Shown here: positions 18,401 through 25,845 of the stretch, in pieces
Numbering within the stretch: the stretch's first letter is position 1
How the letters are laid out: each line of letters starts with the position of its first letter
Source: Archangium violaceum
GTDB lineage: Bacteria > Myxococcota > Myxococcia > Myxococcales > Myxococcaceae
NCBI RefSeq assembly: GCF_016887565.1
Contig: NZ_CP069396.1
Span: forward strand, 248,001 to 312,000
Direction of reading: 5' to 3'
DNA length: 64,000 nt
Notes under the pieces: generated by a model
Database searches by the model: none
The model's input: only the letters and a program-made list of their open reading frames with translations
Told to the model about the DNA's origin: nothing
Program-made: the position numbers and the translations under genes

Positions 18401-18485
18401 TGTCGGGGAGCGAGCCGGTCGCGAAGCCGACCAGTACCTGCTCGGGGGGGCACCCCACCGCCCCTGATGAAGACGATTGGCTCAT
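15477..18485 (-). CDS. zinc-finger Ser/Thr kinase with TPR array
   Basis: A 1002-residue protein of four parts. Residues 10-50 have an anti-sigma zinc-finger-like arrangement (Cys12, then His37, Cys41 and Cys44 as HLARCSVC). The kinase spans about 80-350: G-loop GIGGMGVVY, Lys109, catalytic loop HRDFKPDN, DFGLA and the APEQW segment. One membrane helix follows (AALLGAGVLLLGLLGAGLA) near 375-395. The C-terminal 550 residues are TPR repeats, for example ALTAFQRAVDIERA and RYTEALEHFRRELEIF. The start at 18485 is the first ATG; GTG at 18512 would add nine residues. It is cotranscribed with the sigma factor. The TPR part would face the periplasm and could sense a protein ligand (inference). Confidence 0.9.
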   Translation of the reverse strand: MSQSSSSGAVGCPPEQVLVGFATGSLPDTERSALEAHLARCSVCFEVVSALVAENGPAASVSSPPQPAPVLSRGTAMGRYLVLDPIGIGGMGVVYSAYDPELDRKVALKLLSPHGPHGASSPEGRLRLQREARALARLSHPNVVTVYDVGTEGEQVFVAMELVDGQTLGTWLSAASHDWRRVLHCFAEAGRGLAAAHAVGLVHRDFKPDNVLLGREGRVRVTDFGLARVTEVTPDTLPGAEAGQVRTEAQPSSLSGAQAGTPRYMAPEQWLGAATGPSTDQFSFCVALWEALHGEHPFAGDSPAALRQEVLAGRLRAAPAQRQIPARIHAALVRGLQPEPSARHPSMEALLALLELDPARRRRRVAALLGAGVLLLGLLGAGLAQWTYRSAQLCAGGPARVQSAWGAAARENVRRGLLASGAPGAERTWELLTQRVDGYTSDWASMHREACEATRVRGEQSEQLLDRRMLCLEHALQRMSALARQLEHADRATADKALDAVHALPSLSECANAAALLEAPGLPQDASVRQQVLTLRGQLAELETLKELGHLKEALPRAEALTRASEALAYPPLQAEVLLLEGELLRLDEQIPQALERLRQAALRAERGHEDTLATRAWTLLALIYATDKKEFAEAHRSIDYAQAKLDRLGHRDLLLETELLGTRAGLADREGKYAEAAALDQERVTALEQRLGPDAPALARALYGLAASRYMQGRLDEAYTAIHRSLVLSERYWGPETLKLATGLNLLAIIAKHRHQLPEAREAYERALRIYARLSGEQSSRYAQTLANLGALLNELGDNEQALTAFQRAVDIERASKEQDSDSLANVLTNMASVYRHLGRFEEALAVNQEALSLRTTKFGPRHVLVGVSLDSMGISLMKLGRYTEALEHFRRELEIFTASFPGEHPHVATAHYQVGLALAGLGRLAQARTSLERALAIFERHANLGPEQAETRFRLALLQWENGGADRGRARQRILELRDQLDEAARTEADAWLGAHPASP

Positions 18486-18589
18486 GGAGACACGACGAAC
18501 TGACGGGAGCACCTTACCGCTCAGGGAGCGCTTCTGGCACCCGCGCCCGTCCGCCGTATCCTTCGCGACTTCTGGGAAACTGGGACCTC

Positions 18590-19225
18590 TCAGACGGCGG
18601 TGTAACCGCCATCGGCCATCACGACGGAGCCGGTGACGAAGCTCGCGCGGTCAGAGGCCAGGAAGGCGATCACCTCGGCGATCTCACCCGGCTGGGCGAC
18701 GCGGCCGATGGGCGCGGCCTTTCCATGCTCGACCAGGAACTGGCGGCCGTCCGGCCGGACTTCATCCAGGATTCCGGTCTCCACGTCGCCCGGCGCGACC
18801 GCGTTCACCCGCACGCCATGGGCGGCGTTCTCGATGGCGAGCACCTTGGTCAGTTGGGCGACGGCGCCCTTGGAGGCCGCGTAGGCGGAGATCGTCGGCA
18901 GGGCGTAATAGCAGGCGTAGGAGCCGACGTTCACGATCGACCCGGCTTCCCTGGGGATCATCGCCCGCAGCGCCTCGCGCGCATGGACGAACATCCCGCG
19001 CGCATTGACCGCCATGAGCGAGTCCCACTCGTCGACGGTCATGTCGACGGCCAGCTTGTTCAGGATCCGCGCGGCGTTGTTCACGAGGATGTCGACCTTG
19101 CCGAAGCGTTCGAGGGCGAGGGCCACCGCGCGCCGGGCGGTCTCTTCTTTCGAATGGTCTCCGAACCGGTGGACCCACCTCTTCCTCCGTACCACGACGG
19201 AGCGATGGCGCATCACCGGGTCCAT
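18590..19225 (-). pseudogene. SDR oxidoreductase lacking its N-terminal cofactor site
   Basis: From about 19160 to the stop this is a good classical SDR: GKVDILVNNA, catalytic Ser and YAASK, and C-terminal SVVMADGGY. The first 50-55 residues of the family, with the TGxxxGIG dinucleotide motif, are absent. Upstream in frame the sequence is Arg-rich and unlike any SDR (MDPVMRHRSVVVRRKRW), and no other frame upstream holds the missing part. The gene is therefore probably a 5'-deleted remnant. A functional start was not found; 19225 is the nearest plausible ATG. The next gene on this strand, the kinase, begins 105 bases downstream of the stop. Confidence 0.6.
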
Positions 19226-19244
19226 GCTTCCGCCGGGCGGCGGT

Positions 19245-19260
19245 GTTCGATCAATCGAAC
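19245..19260. promoter_or_regulatory. 16-bp dyad, possible operator
   Basis: GTTCGAT and ATCGAAC are perfect inverted arms separated by two bases. They lie in an unusually AT-rich stretch (about 19240-19320) just upstream of the truncated SDR. The size and symmetry suit a TetR-type operator; no regulator gene is nearby. Confidence 0.3.
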
Positions 19261-19464
19261 CTACATATCTAGATTCTTCGGCTGTTCCGTCAGTGCGTCG
19301 AACGCCATATTGCATCCGTCCCCGGCGCTGCCGGATGGCTGTGCCGCGACGGAATGAATTCCGCGTTCGGCTGTCAGTGGAGCGTTCAACTCGTCACTGC
19401 CACGGGTTCCGGGGCGGGACTTCGCGGGGGGGTCGTCGCCGACGACGGGAGGAAGGGCCGCCGC

Positions 19465-19833
19465 TCAGTCGTCGAGGTCCCGATGGTCGCGCACCGGGGA
19501 ACAGGAGGGGCACTGGCTCCGGCGCGCGGGCGCGAGCGTGTGCGGGTCGATGCTCAGGTATTGGAGCACCCGCGCCGGGTGGCTGGGAATCCCCCGCGTC
19601 TTCAGATGGAGCCCCGGCAGCCGGGCCAACCCCTGGACGAGCAGATCCAGGGCGAAGTCCTGGAAGGTGTTCACCCTGCTGAAATCCAATTCCAGGTGGC
19701 CCGCGTCGGCCTGGCGCTGGAGGAGCGCCAGGACATCCCGGGCCGCACTGGCATCGAAGGTTCCTTGCAGTTCGATGCAGGAGCACGCGGAGAGACGCTC
19801 CCGCTCTTCTTGGATGGGTGTGGACGGGTTCAT
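19465..19833 (-). CDS. STAS-domain protein (anti-sigma antagonist-like)
   Basis: A 122-residue protein with one STAS-like domain at about 18-95 (CIELQGTFDASAARDVLALLQ, then LELDFSRVNTFQDFALDLLVQGL). STAS proteins bind anti-sigma factors or act in signalling stressosomes. The residue that is phosphorylated in SpoIIAA-type antagonists (D-S-S-G) is replaced here by FQDFA, so regulation by phosphorylation at that site is unlikely. The C-terminus has an unusual CPSC pair. A perfect AAAGGAGG ribosome site precedes ATG 19833, which is why the longer frame from 19932 was not used. No kinase or phosphatase partner is adjacent. Confidence 0.75.
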   Translation of the reverse strand: MNPSTPIQEERERLSACSCIELQGTFDASAARDVLALLQRQADAGHLELDFSRVNTFQDFALDLLVQGLARLPGLHLKTRGIPSHPARVLQYLSIDPHTLAPARRSQCPSCSPVRDHRDLDD

Positions 19834-19982
19834 GGACGGTCCTCCTTTCCAGGACACCCTGTTTGAAAGTCGCGTGCCAGCCGAGCCGCCCGGAAAGTCG
19901 GGGCGCCGGGCGAAAAGCGTGCGCTTCCGCACACTGCGGCGTGCAGTCGTTGCGCCCCCACACCGCGGGTTCTCTCATCGAC

Positions 19983-21284
19983 TCACAGCCAGTACGTGGT
20001 GCCGAGCGCCAGCGCGCCCACCGCCAGCGTCGCGCCGAAGGCGAGCAGCACCCACCGGCCGAAGCTCCACCCGCCCACCACCGTCGCCATCACGCCCTTG
20101 GCGAGGGTGTTGGAGACCGTGCCCAGGAAGATGGTGGTGACCGCCACCGCCTCGGGCAGGGATCCGCCCTGCGCCAGCTTCGCCATGGAGAGGGTGATGG
20201 CGTCCACGTCCGTGAGCCCCGCCAGCACGCCGGCGAGGTACGCACCGCTTCGCCCGAGGTACTCGGTGGCGGCCCGGGCTCCCAGCAGCACCCCGGCGAA
20301 GAGCAGGGTGAACTTGAACGCCGAGCCCAGGGCGAAGGGATTGGCGAACTCCACCTCGGCGCCCTCGCCGCGCACCTCGCGCGTCTGGCGGTAGAAGAGG
20401 ACGCCAGCCCCGAGCAGCGTGAGCGCCATGGCCCCCATGGGCACCGCCACGAGCCGCAGCAGCGGCGGGTGCACCACCGCCACCTCCACCATCACCCGCG
20501 CGAACATGAGCGCCGAGGCCAGCAGCACCGCCAGCGCGCACCCCAGGCGCAGCTCGCGCGGCGCCCCCTTCGCCCTCCCGGAGAAGGACAGCGTCACCGC
20601 CGTGGAGGACACCAGCCCGCCGATGAGGCCCGTCACCACCAGTCCGCGTCGCGAGCCCAGCGCCTGGATGGCCACGTACCCCGCGAAGCCGATGCCCGCG
20701 ATGAGCAGCGTCAGCCAGCCGAGCTGCCTCGGGTTGAGCACGTCCAGGGGCCCGTAGGTGGCGTCCGGCAGCAGCGGCACCACCACCACGGCGACGAAGA
20801 GCAGTTGCACCCCGGCCGACACGTCGCGCCGCTGCAGCCGGCCGATGAAGGCGTGCAGCACGGGCTTCATGGACAGCAGCAGGGTGGCCACCACCGTGAG
20901 GCCCGCCACCGTCAGCACCTTCACCCGCGGCGAGCCGAACACGCCTTCCGTCAACGCCAACACGCCCAGCAGGTAGCTGAGCAGCAGCGCCACCTCGGAG
21001 GTGAGCCCGTGCGAGTACCCCTTGCGCACGTCACCCGCGTAGGACACCACCAGCAGCGCCCCCACCGCGACGAGCGACACCAGCAGCAGCCACGGGCCGA
21101 ACTGCCGCGCCACCAGCGCCGAGGCCGCTCCCGCCAGTGACACCAGCGGGTAGGTGCGCGAGCCGCCGAGGAAGGACTCCTTGCCCTCGCGCGGGTCCGG
21201 CGCCGAGTACTCCCGCTCCTGGCCGATGAGGAATCCGGCCGCCAGGGCGAGACCGAGTGAGAGAAACGGCTCGTAGGTGTCCAT
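19983..21284 (-). CDS. MgtC/SapB-DUF4010 family membrane protein
   Basis: A 433-residue polytopic inner-membrane protein. The N-terminal third is MgtC/SapB-like (GLALAAGFLIGQEREY, then GGSRTYPLVSLAGAASAL) with the conserved acidic/Arg cluster after helix 1. The C-terminal two thirds are a DUF4010-type domain with about eight helices (LIGGLVSSTAVTLSFSGRA, GVLAGLTDVDAITLSMAKL). Members are widely distributed and of uncertain function, linked to Mg limitation or ion homeostasis. GAGGAAA lies before ATG 21284; the longer in-frame start at 21365 adds a non-membrane tail and is not supported. Confidence 0.87.
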   Translation of the reverse strand: MDTYEPFLSLGLALAAGFLIGQEREYSAPDPREGKESFLGGSRTYPLVSLAGAASALVARQFGPWLLLVSLVAVGALLVVSYAGDVRKGYSHGLTSEVALLLSYLLGVLALTEGVFGSPRVKVLTVAGLTVVATLLLSMKPVLHAFIGRLQRRDVSAGVQLLFVAVVVVPLLPDATYGPLDVLNPRQLGWLTLLIAGIGFAGYVAIQALGSRRGLVVTGLIGGLVSSTAVTLSFSGRAKGAPRELRLGCALAVLLASALMFARVMVEVAVVHPPLLRLVAVPMGAMALTLLGAGVLFYRQTREVRGEGAEVEFANPFALGSAFKFTLLFAGVLLGARAATEYLGRSGAYLAGVLAGLTDVDAITLSMAKLAQGGSLPEAVAVTTIFLGTVSNTLAKGVMATVVGGWSFGRWVLLAFGATLAVGALALGTTYWL

Positions 21285-21357
21285 GTGATTTCCTCTATCA
21301 GATCGCACCCCGCGTTCGTGTAGCGCTTCCCCCCGGGCCGTCACCAGGGCCAGGGCA

Positions 21358-21380
21358 GGTGTCAAAGAATTTCTGACACC
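21358..21380. promoter_or_regulatory. 23-bp dyad GGTGTCA-N9-TGACACC
   Basis: Perfect 7-bp inverted arms (GGTGTCA at 21358-21364, TGACACC at 21374-21380) enclose AAGAATTTC, itself nearly symmetric (AGAA/TTCT). It sits 74 bases upstream of the MgtC-type start and before the 21419 fragment. It could be an operator or a hairpin. Confidence 0.35.
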
Positions 21381-21418
21381 CGCGCAAGCGCGCCCGAGGG
21401 TGCCTGTTCTCGCGGTAT

Positions 21419-21712
21419 TTGATTGGCATTCGGGTTGGGTTGCTTTCCAAGACCCTCTATGTCGGACCAGGGAATGGCTCGGTGCTCTTCGCCTGGAGCG
21501 CTGGCTTCAAGGTTTCCAGCCTCGAGACGGGGAGGGCCTGGAGCGGATTCCTGGCCCAGGACACGTGCCTCACCAAGAGCAACGGGACCAAGGTCATCTG
21601 CGCGGCCATGGGCACCAACTCCTCGGGCGGAGCCACGAACTGGCTGCAGTTCGACGCCAATGGCTACGTCTACGTCGTCTCGGGCAGCTGCAAGGTGCTT
21701 GGCTCCTGTTAG
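21419..21712 (+). pseudogene. possible 5'-truncated secreted-protein fragment
   Basis: From about 21460 to the TAG at 21712 the frame has strong GC bias at third codon positions and reads like the end of a secreted, Cys-containing beta protein (VGPGNGSVLFAWSAGF, TNWLQFDANGYVYVVSGSC). Upstream of 21460 the codon use decays, there is no signal peptide, and the only start is a TTG at 21419 without a ribosome site. Most likely this is the 3' remnant of a larger gene. A genuine small protein of 97 residues cannot be excluded. No family was recognised. Confidence 0.4.
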
Positions 21713-21907
21713 ATGCGGAGTGCCGAGGCGCGCCGTGCTGCCCCCGTGAATTGAGAAAGCGACACAACGAACAGGGTGGGTGCCAATCCCCGGTATGGAT
21801 GCACCTGCCCACCGCGCCGGCTGTCGATCGCATGTGACATCCCGGCGCCTGCCTGTGTCTTACGGGCAATCGTTCATGACGAACGAGAGCATCAAGGACA
21901 CAGCTCG

Positions 21908-22654
21908 ATGAACTCCAATTCCAGGAACCTGCTCCTTCTCCTTTGCATGGCGGGTACCGCCGCGTGCGGCCCCGAGGCCGCGCAGGCAGGCAATGGCGCG
22001 CCGCTCGGTCTCAGCCAGCAGACGCTCAGCCCGCCGCTGCAGGATTCGCAGCAGTGCAACCTGCCCGCCGGCCGTTACGTGGTGGCGGCGAAGCCGACCA
22101 CCCTGGCCAACGTCTACGACGTCTCCTTCTACAATGACGCGTACGACCCCAACAACAAGCCCTCCACGGGCTGCAAGAGCATGATCTTCGTGTGGAACGA
22201 GGCCACCAACCCGGTGCCTCCCACTCCGCCGCAGGTGGAGCAATTCAGCATCCACCTGTTCGAGGGGTGGTGGTTCGGCTCGTATCCCGCCACGGGGCAG
22301 CGGCGCTTCGCGGTGAAGGCGGTCTGGCGGACGGAGAACCGGGTGTCCGTGTTCCCGACCACCTATCAGGCTCGCTTCTTCACCTACGGCGAGTTCTACG
22401 ACTACGGCGCCACGTTCAACGTCATCAGCCCGGGCGTCGATCAGAACCACAGCGTGTGGAACTACATGGCCTCCGCGGGTCAGGATCACAACACGATCAC
22501 CATCACCCCCTGGAACACGGACTCCACCATCGTGCAGTCGCTCTACCTGGCGTCGGGCACGACCCGGCTCGGAGGCTTCGAGCTGGTGCGCAACTACGAT
22601 GGAAGCTGCCCGGCGGGCTACACCTGCGCTCCGCTGCCGCCCAACGGATGGTAG
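21908..22654 (+). CDS. secreted lipoprotein of unknown function
   Basis: A 248-residue protein with a lipoprotein signal (NLLLLLCMAGTAACG). The mature part is rich in aromatic residues and Thr/Asn, probably all-beta: GRYVVAAKPTTLANVYDVSFYND, FEGWWFGSYPATGQRRFAVKAVWR and YGEFYDYGATFNVISPG. The C-terminus has two Cys in CPAGYTCAP. No family was recognised. The start at 21908 follows AAGGA at nine bases. It stands alone, preceded by the 21.3-21.9 kb region with its gene fragment, and the next gene on the strand begins 260 bases later. Confidence 0.7.
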   Translation: MNSNSRNLLLLLCMAGTAACGPEAAQAGNGAPLGLSQQTLSPPLQDSQQCNLPAGRYVVAAKPTTLANVYDVSFYNDAYDPNNKPSTGCKSMIFVWNEATNPVPPTPPQVEQFSIHLFEGWWFGSYPATGQRRFAVKAVWRTENRVSVFPTTYQARFFTYGEFYDYGATFNVISPGVDQNHSVWNYMASAGQDHNTITITPWNTDSTIVQSLYLASGTTRLGGFELVRNYDGSCPAGYTCAPLPPNGW

Positions 22655-22913
22655 CCGCCGTCCGTCGTTCATGACCTCTGGCGCGAGGCGCGGTTCCGCA
22701 CGCGCCAGCGGAGCTCCTCGGCGCCTCCAGCAGGGTTTCCTCGAGCCCGCGCCCGTCTGGAAGCTGGGCTTCCCGTGTCCAGGCATGCGTTGTTCTGCCA
22801 GACGGGCCGAGACAGGGCCGTGATGGGGTTCACTCCGCCATCGTGAAGACTGTCACAGCCTGCGGTGCGGTGTGGGTGAGGTGGCCCGTTGTGTGCTTGG
22901 GGAGCGGTTCGCC

Positions 22914-23900
22914 ATGTCTGGACCGCATGACCTCTTCGCCCGTTACACCTTCGGCCACCCCGAGCGGGCCGCCGCCGAACTACGCGCCGTGCTGCCTCCA
23001 CAAGTCGTCTCGGCGGTGGACTGGTCGTCCCTGCGGCGAGAGCCAGGCAGCGTGGTGGACCCGGAGTTGAGGGAGACGGAGAGCGACCTGCTCTTCTCGG
23101 CCCGGTTGCGCACGGGCCAGCCGCTGCTGCTGTACGTGCTGCTGGAGCACCAGTCCACGGTGGATGGGTGGATGGCGCTGAGAATGCTGCGCTACGTAGT
23201 GCGGCAGGTGGAGCGCTGGCGCCAGGAAAACCCCGAGAGAGCCCTGCTGCCGCTCATCATCCCGCTCGTCATGTACCACGGGCCGGAGGGGCGCTGGACG
23301 GCGCCGCGCCGGGTGGAGGACCTGTTCGATCTACCTGAAGAGGAGCGGGAGCGATGGGGCGAGTTGGTGCCGCGCTTCGAGTACCTGCTCGATGACCTGA
23401 CGGCCGAGCGGGAGGAGGCGTTGAGAGAGCGCCCGGGCCCACCGCTGGCCCGGCTGGCGTGGCTCGTCCTGCGTCACGGGCGTAGTGAGGAGTTGGCGCG
23501 GAAGTTGCCGGAATGGGTGGCGCTCTTCGCCTTGGTGCAGGAAGGCCCGGAGGGAGCCGAGCATCTGGTGGTGCTCCTCCGTTACCTGCTGTGGGTGGGG
23601 GACGAGGCAGTCCATGAAGCGGCCAGGCGGGTGTTACATTCGGTGCTGGATGAGCAACGAGCGGAGGAGCTGATGCGAAGCTATGGCGAGCAACTCATCG
23701 AGCGGGGACTCCAGCGGGGGCTGACCCGAGGGCGTGCCGAGGACATCCTGCGGATTCTCGCCGCGCGGGGAGTGAGCGTCGACGAGGAGGCCCGCCAGCA
23801 CATCCTCACGTGCACGGACGTGGCCACCCTCGACCGTTGGTTCGACCGTTCCCTGAACGCCACCACTCTTGCCGACGTGCTGGATGACCCCGCGGTGTGA
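22914..23900 (+). CDS. Rpn/YhgA-like PD-(D/E)XK nuclease-family protein
   Basis: A 328-residue protein of the Rpn (recombination-promoting nuclease, formerly putative transposase YhgA-like) family. The N-terminal half has the family core ETESDLLFSARLRTG followed by LLYVLLEHQSTVDGWMALRMLRY, holding the Asp and Glu-x-Gln of a PD-(D/E)XK active site, then LPLIIPLVMYHG. The C-terminal third is helical and variable, as usual in these proteins (YGEQLIERGLQRGLTRGRAEDILRIL). Family members cut DNA and stimulate RecA-independent recombination in E. coli; no transposon ends are visible here. The start at 22914 follows GGGGAG. It is convergent with the glyoxalase gene, the stops only eight bases apart. 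Confidence 0.87.
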   Translation: MSGPHDLFARYTFGHPERAAAELRAVLPPQVVSAVDWSSLRREPGSVVDPELRETESDLLFSARLRTGQPLLLYVLLEHQSTVDGWMALRMLRYVVRQVERWRQENPERALLPLIIPLVMYHGPEGRWTAPRRVEDLFDLPEEERERWGELVPRFEYLLDDLTAEREEALRERPGPPLARLAWLVLRHGRSEELARKLPEWVALFALVQEGPEGAEHLVVLLRYLLWVGDEAVHEAARRVLHSVLDEQRAEELMRSYGEQLIERGLQRGLTRGRAEDILRILAARGVSVDEEARQHILTCTDVATLDRWFDRSLNATTLADVLDDPAV

Positions 23901-23908
23901 GCGAGCCG

Positions 23909-24289
23909 TCACCAGCCGCCGTAGGGAACGGTGATGGCCTCCATGTAGTGACCCGAGGGGTCCTGGAAGTAGACCCCGCGGCCTCCGTCGTTGGTGTTGA
24001 TCTCATTGCGGCGCTGGCCGCGCGGGTCGGCCCAGTGTTCGATCCCCCGGTCGCGAATCTTGGTGATCAGCGCGTCGAACACGTCGTCCGACACGAGGAA
24101 CGCATAGTGCTGGCCGGGGAAGTCGGTATCGGTGCTGATGTAGTCGAGCGATACCCCATCATCCAGCGTGACGGCCTGGAAGTGACCGACGGGTTTCGGC
24201 TCGGGCAGCCCGAGCAGCTCGGCGAGGAATCGCGCGGAGCGCACCTTGTCCTTCGCGGCGATGATGGTGTGGTTGAAACGGACGGTCAT
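23909..24289 (-). CDS. VOC/glyoxalase-superfamily protein
   Basis: A 126-residue single-domain vicinal-oxygen-chelate protein. The N-terminal strand holds a potential metal ligand (VRFNHTIIAAKDK) and the C-terminal strand another (DPSGHYMEAITVPYGG). The central FLAELLGLPEP and HYAFLVSDDVFDALITKI segments are typical. The chemistry (lyase, dioxygenase or antibiotic-binding) cannot be decided. It lies 46 bases behind the MFS transporter gene on the same strand when measured from that gene's stop, so cotranscription is possible. Confidence 0.85.
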   Translation of the reverse strand: MTVRFNHTIIAAKDKVRSARFLAELLGLPEPKPVGHFQAVTLDDGVSLDYISTDTDFPGQHYAFLVSDDVFDALITKIRDRGIEHWADPRGQRRNEINTNDGGRGVYFQDPSGHYMEAITVPYGGW

Positions 24290-24335
24290 GGATGGGTCCT
24301 TGTCGTCTGGCTTCAGGAACTTCGTGGATACTCCC

Positions 24336-25661
24336 CTACGAGGCGCTCACCGCGGCGAAGCGCGAGCGGCCCACGCTCAAGAGGTAGATCGCCACCAGGA
24401 GGCCCACGCCACACAGCGCCGCCACGTAGTATGCGGGCGAGAGCCGGTTCGTGTTCGTCAGCAGGGTGACCGCCGGCGGCGTCAGGCCCCCGAAGATGGC
24501 GTAGGCCACGTTGTACGAGAACGAAATCCCCGAGAAGCGCACCGCCGCGGGAAAGGCTCGCACCATCACCGTGGGCACAACCCCCACCACGCCGACGCAG
24601 AACCCCGTCAGGGCATACAGCTCGACGAGCCGCTCCGGCGCTCCGGCCACGCCGCGATAGAACAGGTACACCGTCACGAGCAGCGCGATGCACCCGGCGC
24701 CCAGCGCCCGCCCGACACCGAAGCGATCCGCGGCCAGTCCGAAGGCGATACATCCGAACGTGAGGCTCAGCGTGGCCATGCTGTTGGCCTTCAGCGCGTG
24801 GGTGGGGGAGATGGCGTAGTGTTGCTGGAGCAGCGTCGGCGTCATCAGGATGACCACCACGATGCCGGCGGTGAGCACCCAGGTGAGCAGCATCGACACC
24901 GTCACCGCGACGCCGTGGCCGCGCAGCACCGCCTTGATGGGCAACTCCCGCACCAGGGCCTTGCGCTGGCGCATCTCCTCGAAGACCGGCGTCTCCGCGA
25001 GCCACCGGCGCAGGAACACGGCGAAGAAGCCAAACACGCCACCGAGGATGAACGGGATGCGCCAGCCAAAGGTCCGCACCTCCTCCGGGGTGTAGGCCTC
25101 GTTGACCGCCCTCGCCACCAGCGAGCCCAGCAGGATGCCGAACGTGAGCCCCGCCGTGAGCGTTCCGCAGGCGAAGCCGACACGGCGCTCCGGCACGTGC
25201 TCGGAGACGAAGACCCAGGCTCCCGGCACCTCGCCGCCCACCGCCGCGCCCTGCAGGACGCGCAGCGCCAGCAGCGCCAGGGGCGCCGCGTACCCCGCAG
25301 TGGCGTAGGTCGGCAGGATGCCGATGAGCAGCGTCGGCACCGCCATCATGAACACGCTCAGCGCGAACATGCGCTTGCGGCCGCTCCGGTCTCCGAAGTG
25401 CGCCATGATGATGCCGCCCAGCGGACGCGCGAAATAGGCCACCGCGAAGACCCCGAACGTCTGCAACTGGCGCAGCACGTCCGACGTGTTGGGCGGGAAG
25501 AACAGCTGGCCGATGACCGGCGCCAGGAAGACGTAGATGATGAAGTCGTAGAACTCCAGGGCGCCGCCCAGCGCGGCCAGCGCGAGCGTCTTGGCATCCT
25601 GGCGGGTGAGCGGGCGCTGGGCGGCCGGCTGGCCAGCGTCGGGAGTCGGGGAAGTCGGCAT
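24336..25661 (-). CDS. MFS transporter, metabolite:H+ symporter (MHS) type
   Basis: A 441-residue transporter with twelve predicted membrane helices. It has the MHS-type N-terminus (ALEFYDFIIYVFLAPVIGQLFFP), motif A between helices 2 and 3 (HFGDRSGRKRMF) and the GEVPGAW segment of helix 5. Relatives (ProP, KgtP, ShiA) import organic acids, proline/betaine or shikimate with protons; the substrate here is not deducible. The start at 25661 opens just before the first conserved helix; the frame is open to 25892 but that stretch is low-complexity. No clear ribosome site is present. The glyoxalase-fold gene follows. Confidence 0.85.
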   Translation of the reverse strand: MPTSPTPDAGQPAAQRPLTRQDAKTLALAALGGALEFYDFIIYVFLAPVIGQLFFPPNTSDVLRQLQTFGVFAVAYFARPLGGIIMAHFGDRSGRKRMFALSVFMMAVPTLLIGILPTYATAGYAAPLALLALRVLQGAAVGGEVPGAWVFVSEHVPERRVGFACGTLTAGLTFGILLGSLVARAVNEAYTPEEVRTFGWRIPFILGGVFGFFAVFLRRWLAETPVFEEMRQRKALVRELPIKAVLRGHGVAVTVSMLLTWVLTAGIVVVILMTPTLLQQHYAISPTHALKANSMATLSLTFGCIAFGLAADRFGVGRALGAGCIALLVTVYLFYRGVAGAPERLVELYALTGFCVGVVGVVPTVMVRAFPAAVRFSGISFSYNVAYAIFGGLTPPAVTLLTNTNRLSPAYYVAALCGVGLLVAIYLLSVGRSRFAAVSAS

Positions 25662-25845
25662 GGGCGGATGAGAGCGTGACAGGCACCGGGCGGGCAAGGG
25701 CCAGCAGCCAGCCAGTCGAGCCTGGAGGTCCGGACCGCTCGCGCTTGCCCAGTCAGGGGAGCTCGGCACGGCTGCCCTGCCTTGCCGGGAACCGTTCAGG
25801 GTCACACGTTTGGCCCCAGGTGGAATGGAGTCCGGGAGGACGGGA

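Larger units (their letters stand above)
21285..21907. other. 623-base region with one dyad and a gene fragment
   Basis: The region lies between the MgtC-type gene and a secreted-protein gene. It holds the dyad at 21358-21380 and a short coding-like segment at 21419-21712, listed separately. The rest shows no convincing reading frame or RNA gene. Confidence 0.5.

Noticed and set aside
22914-23900. Transposase belonging to an insertion sequence
   Set aside because: The protein is an Rpn-type nuclease; no terminal inverted repeats or target duplication were seen on either side.
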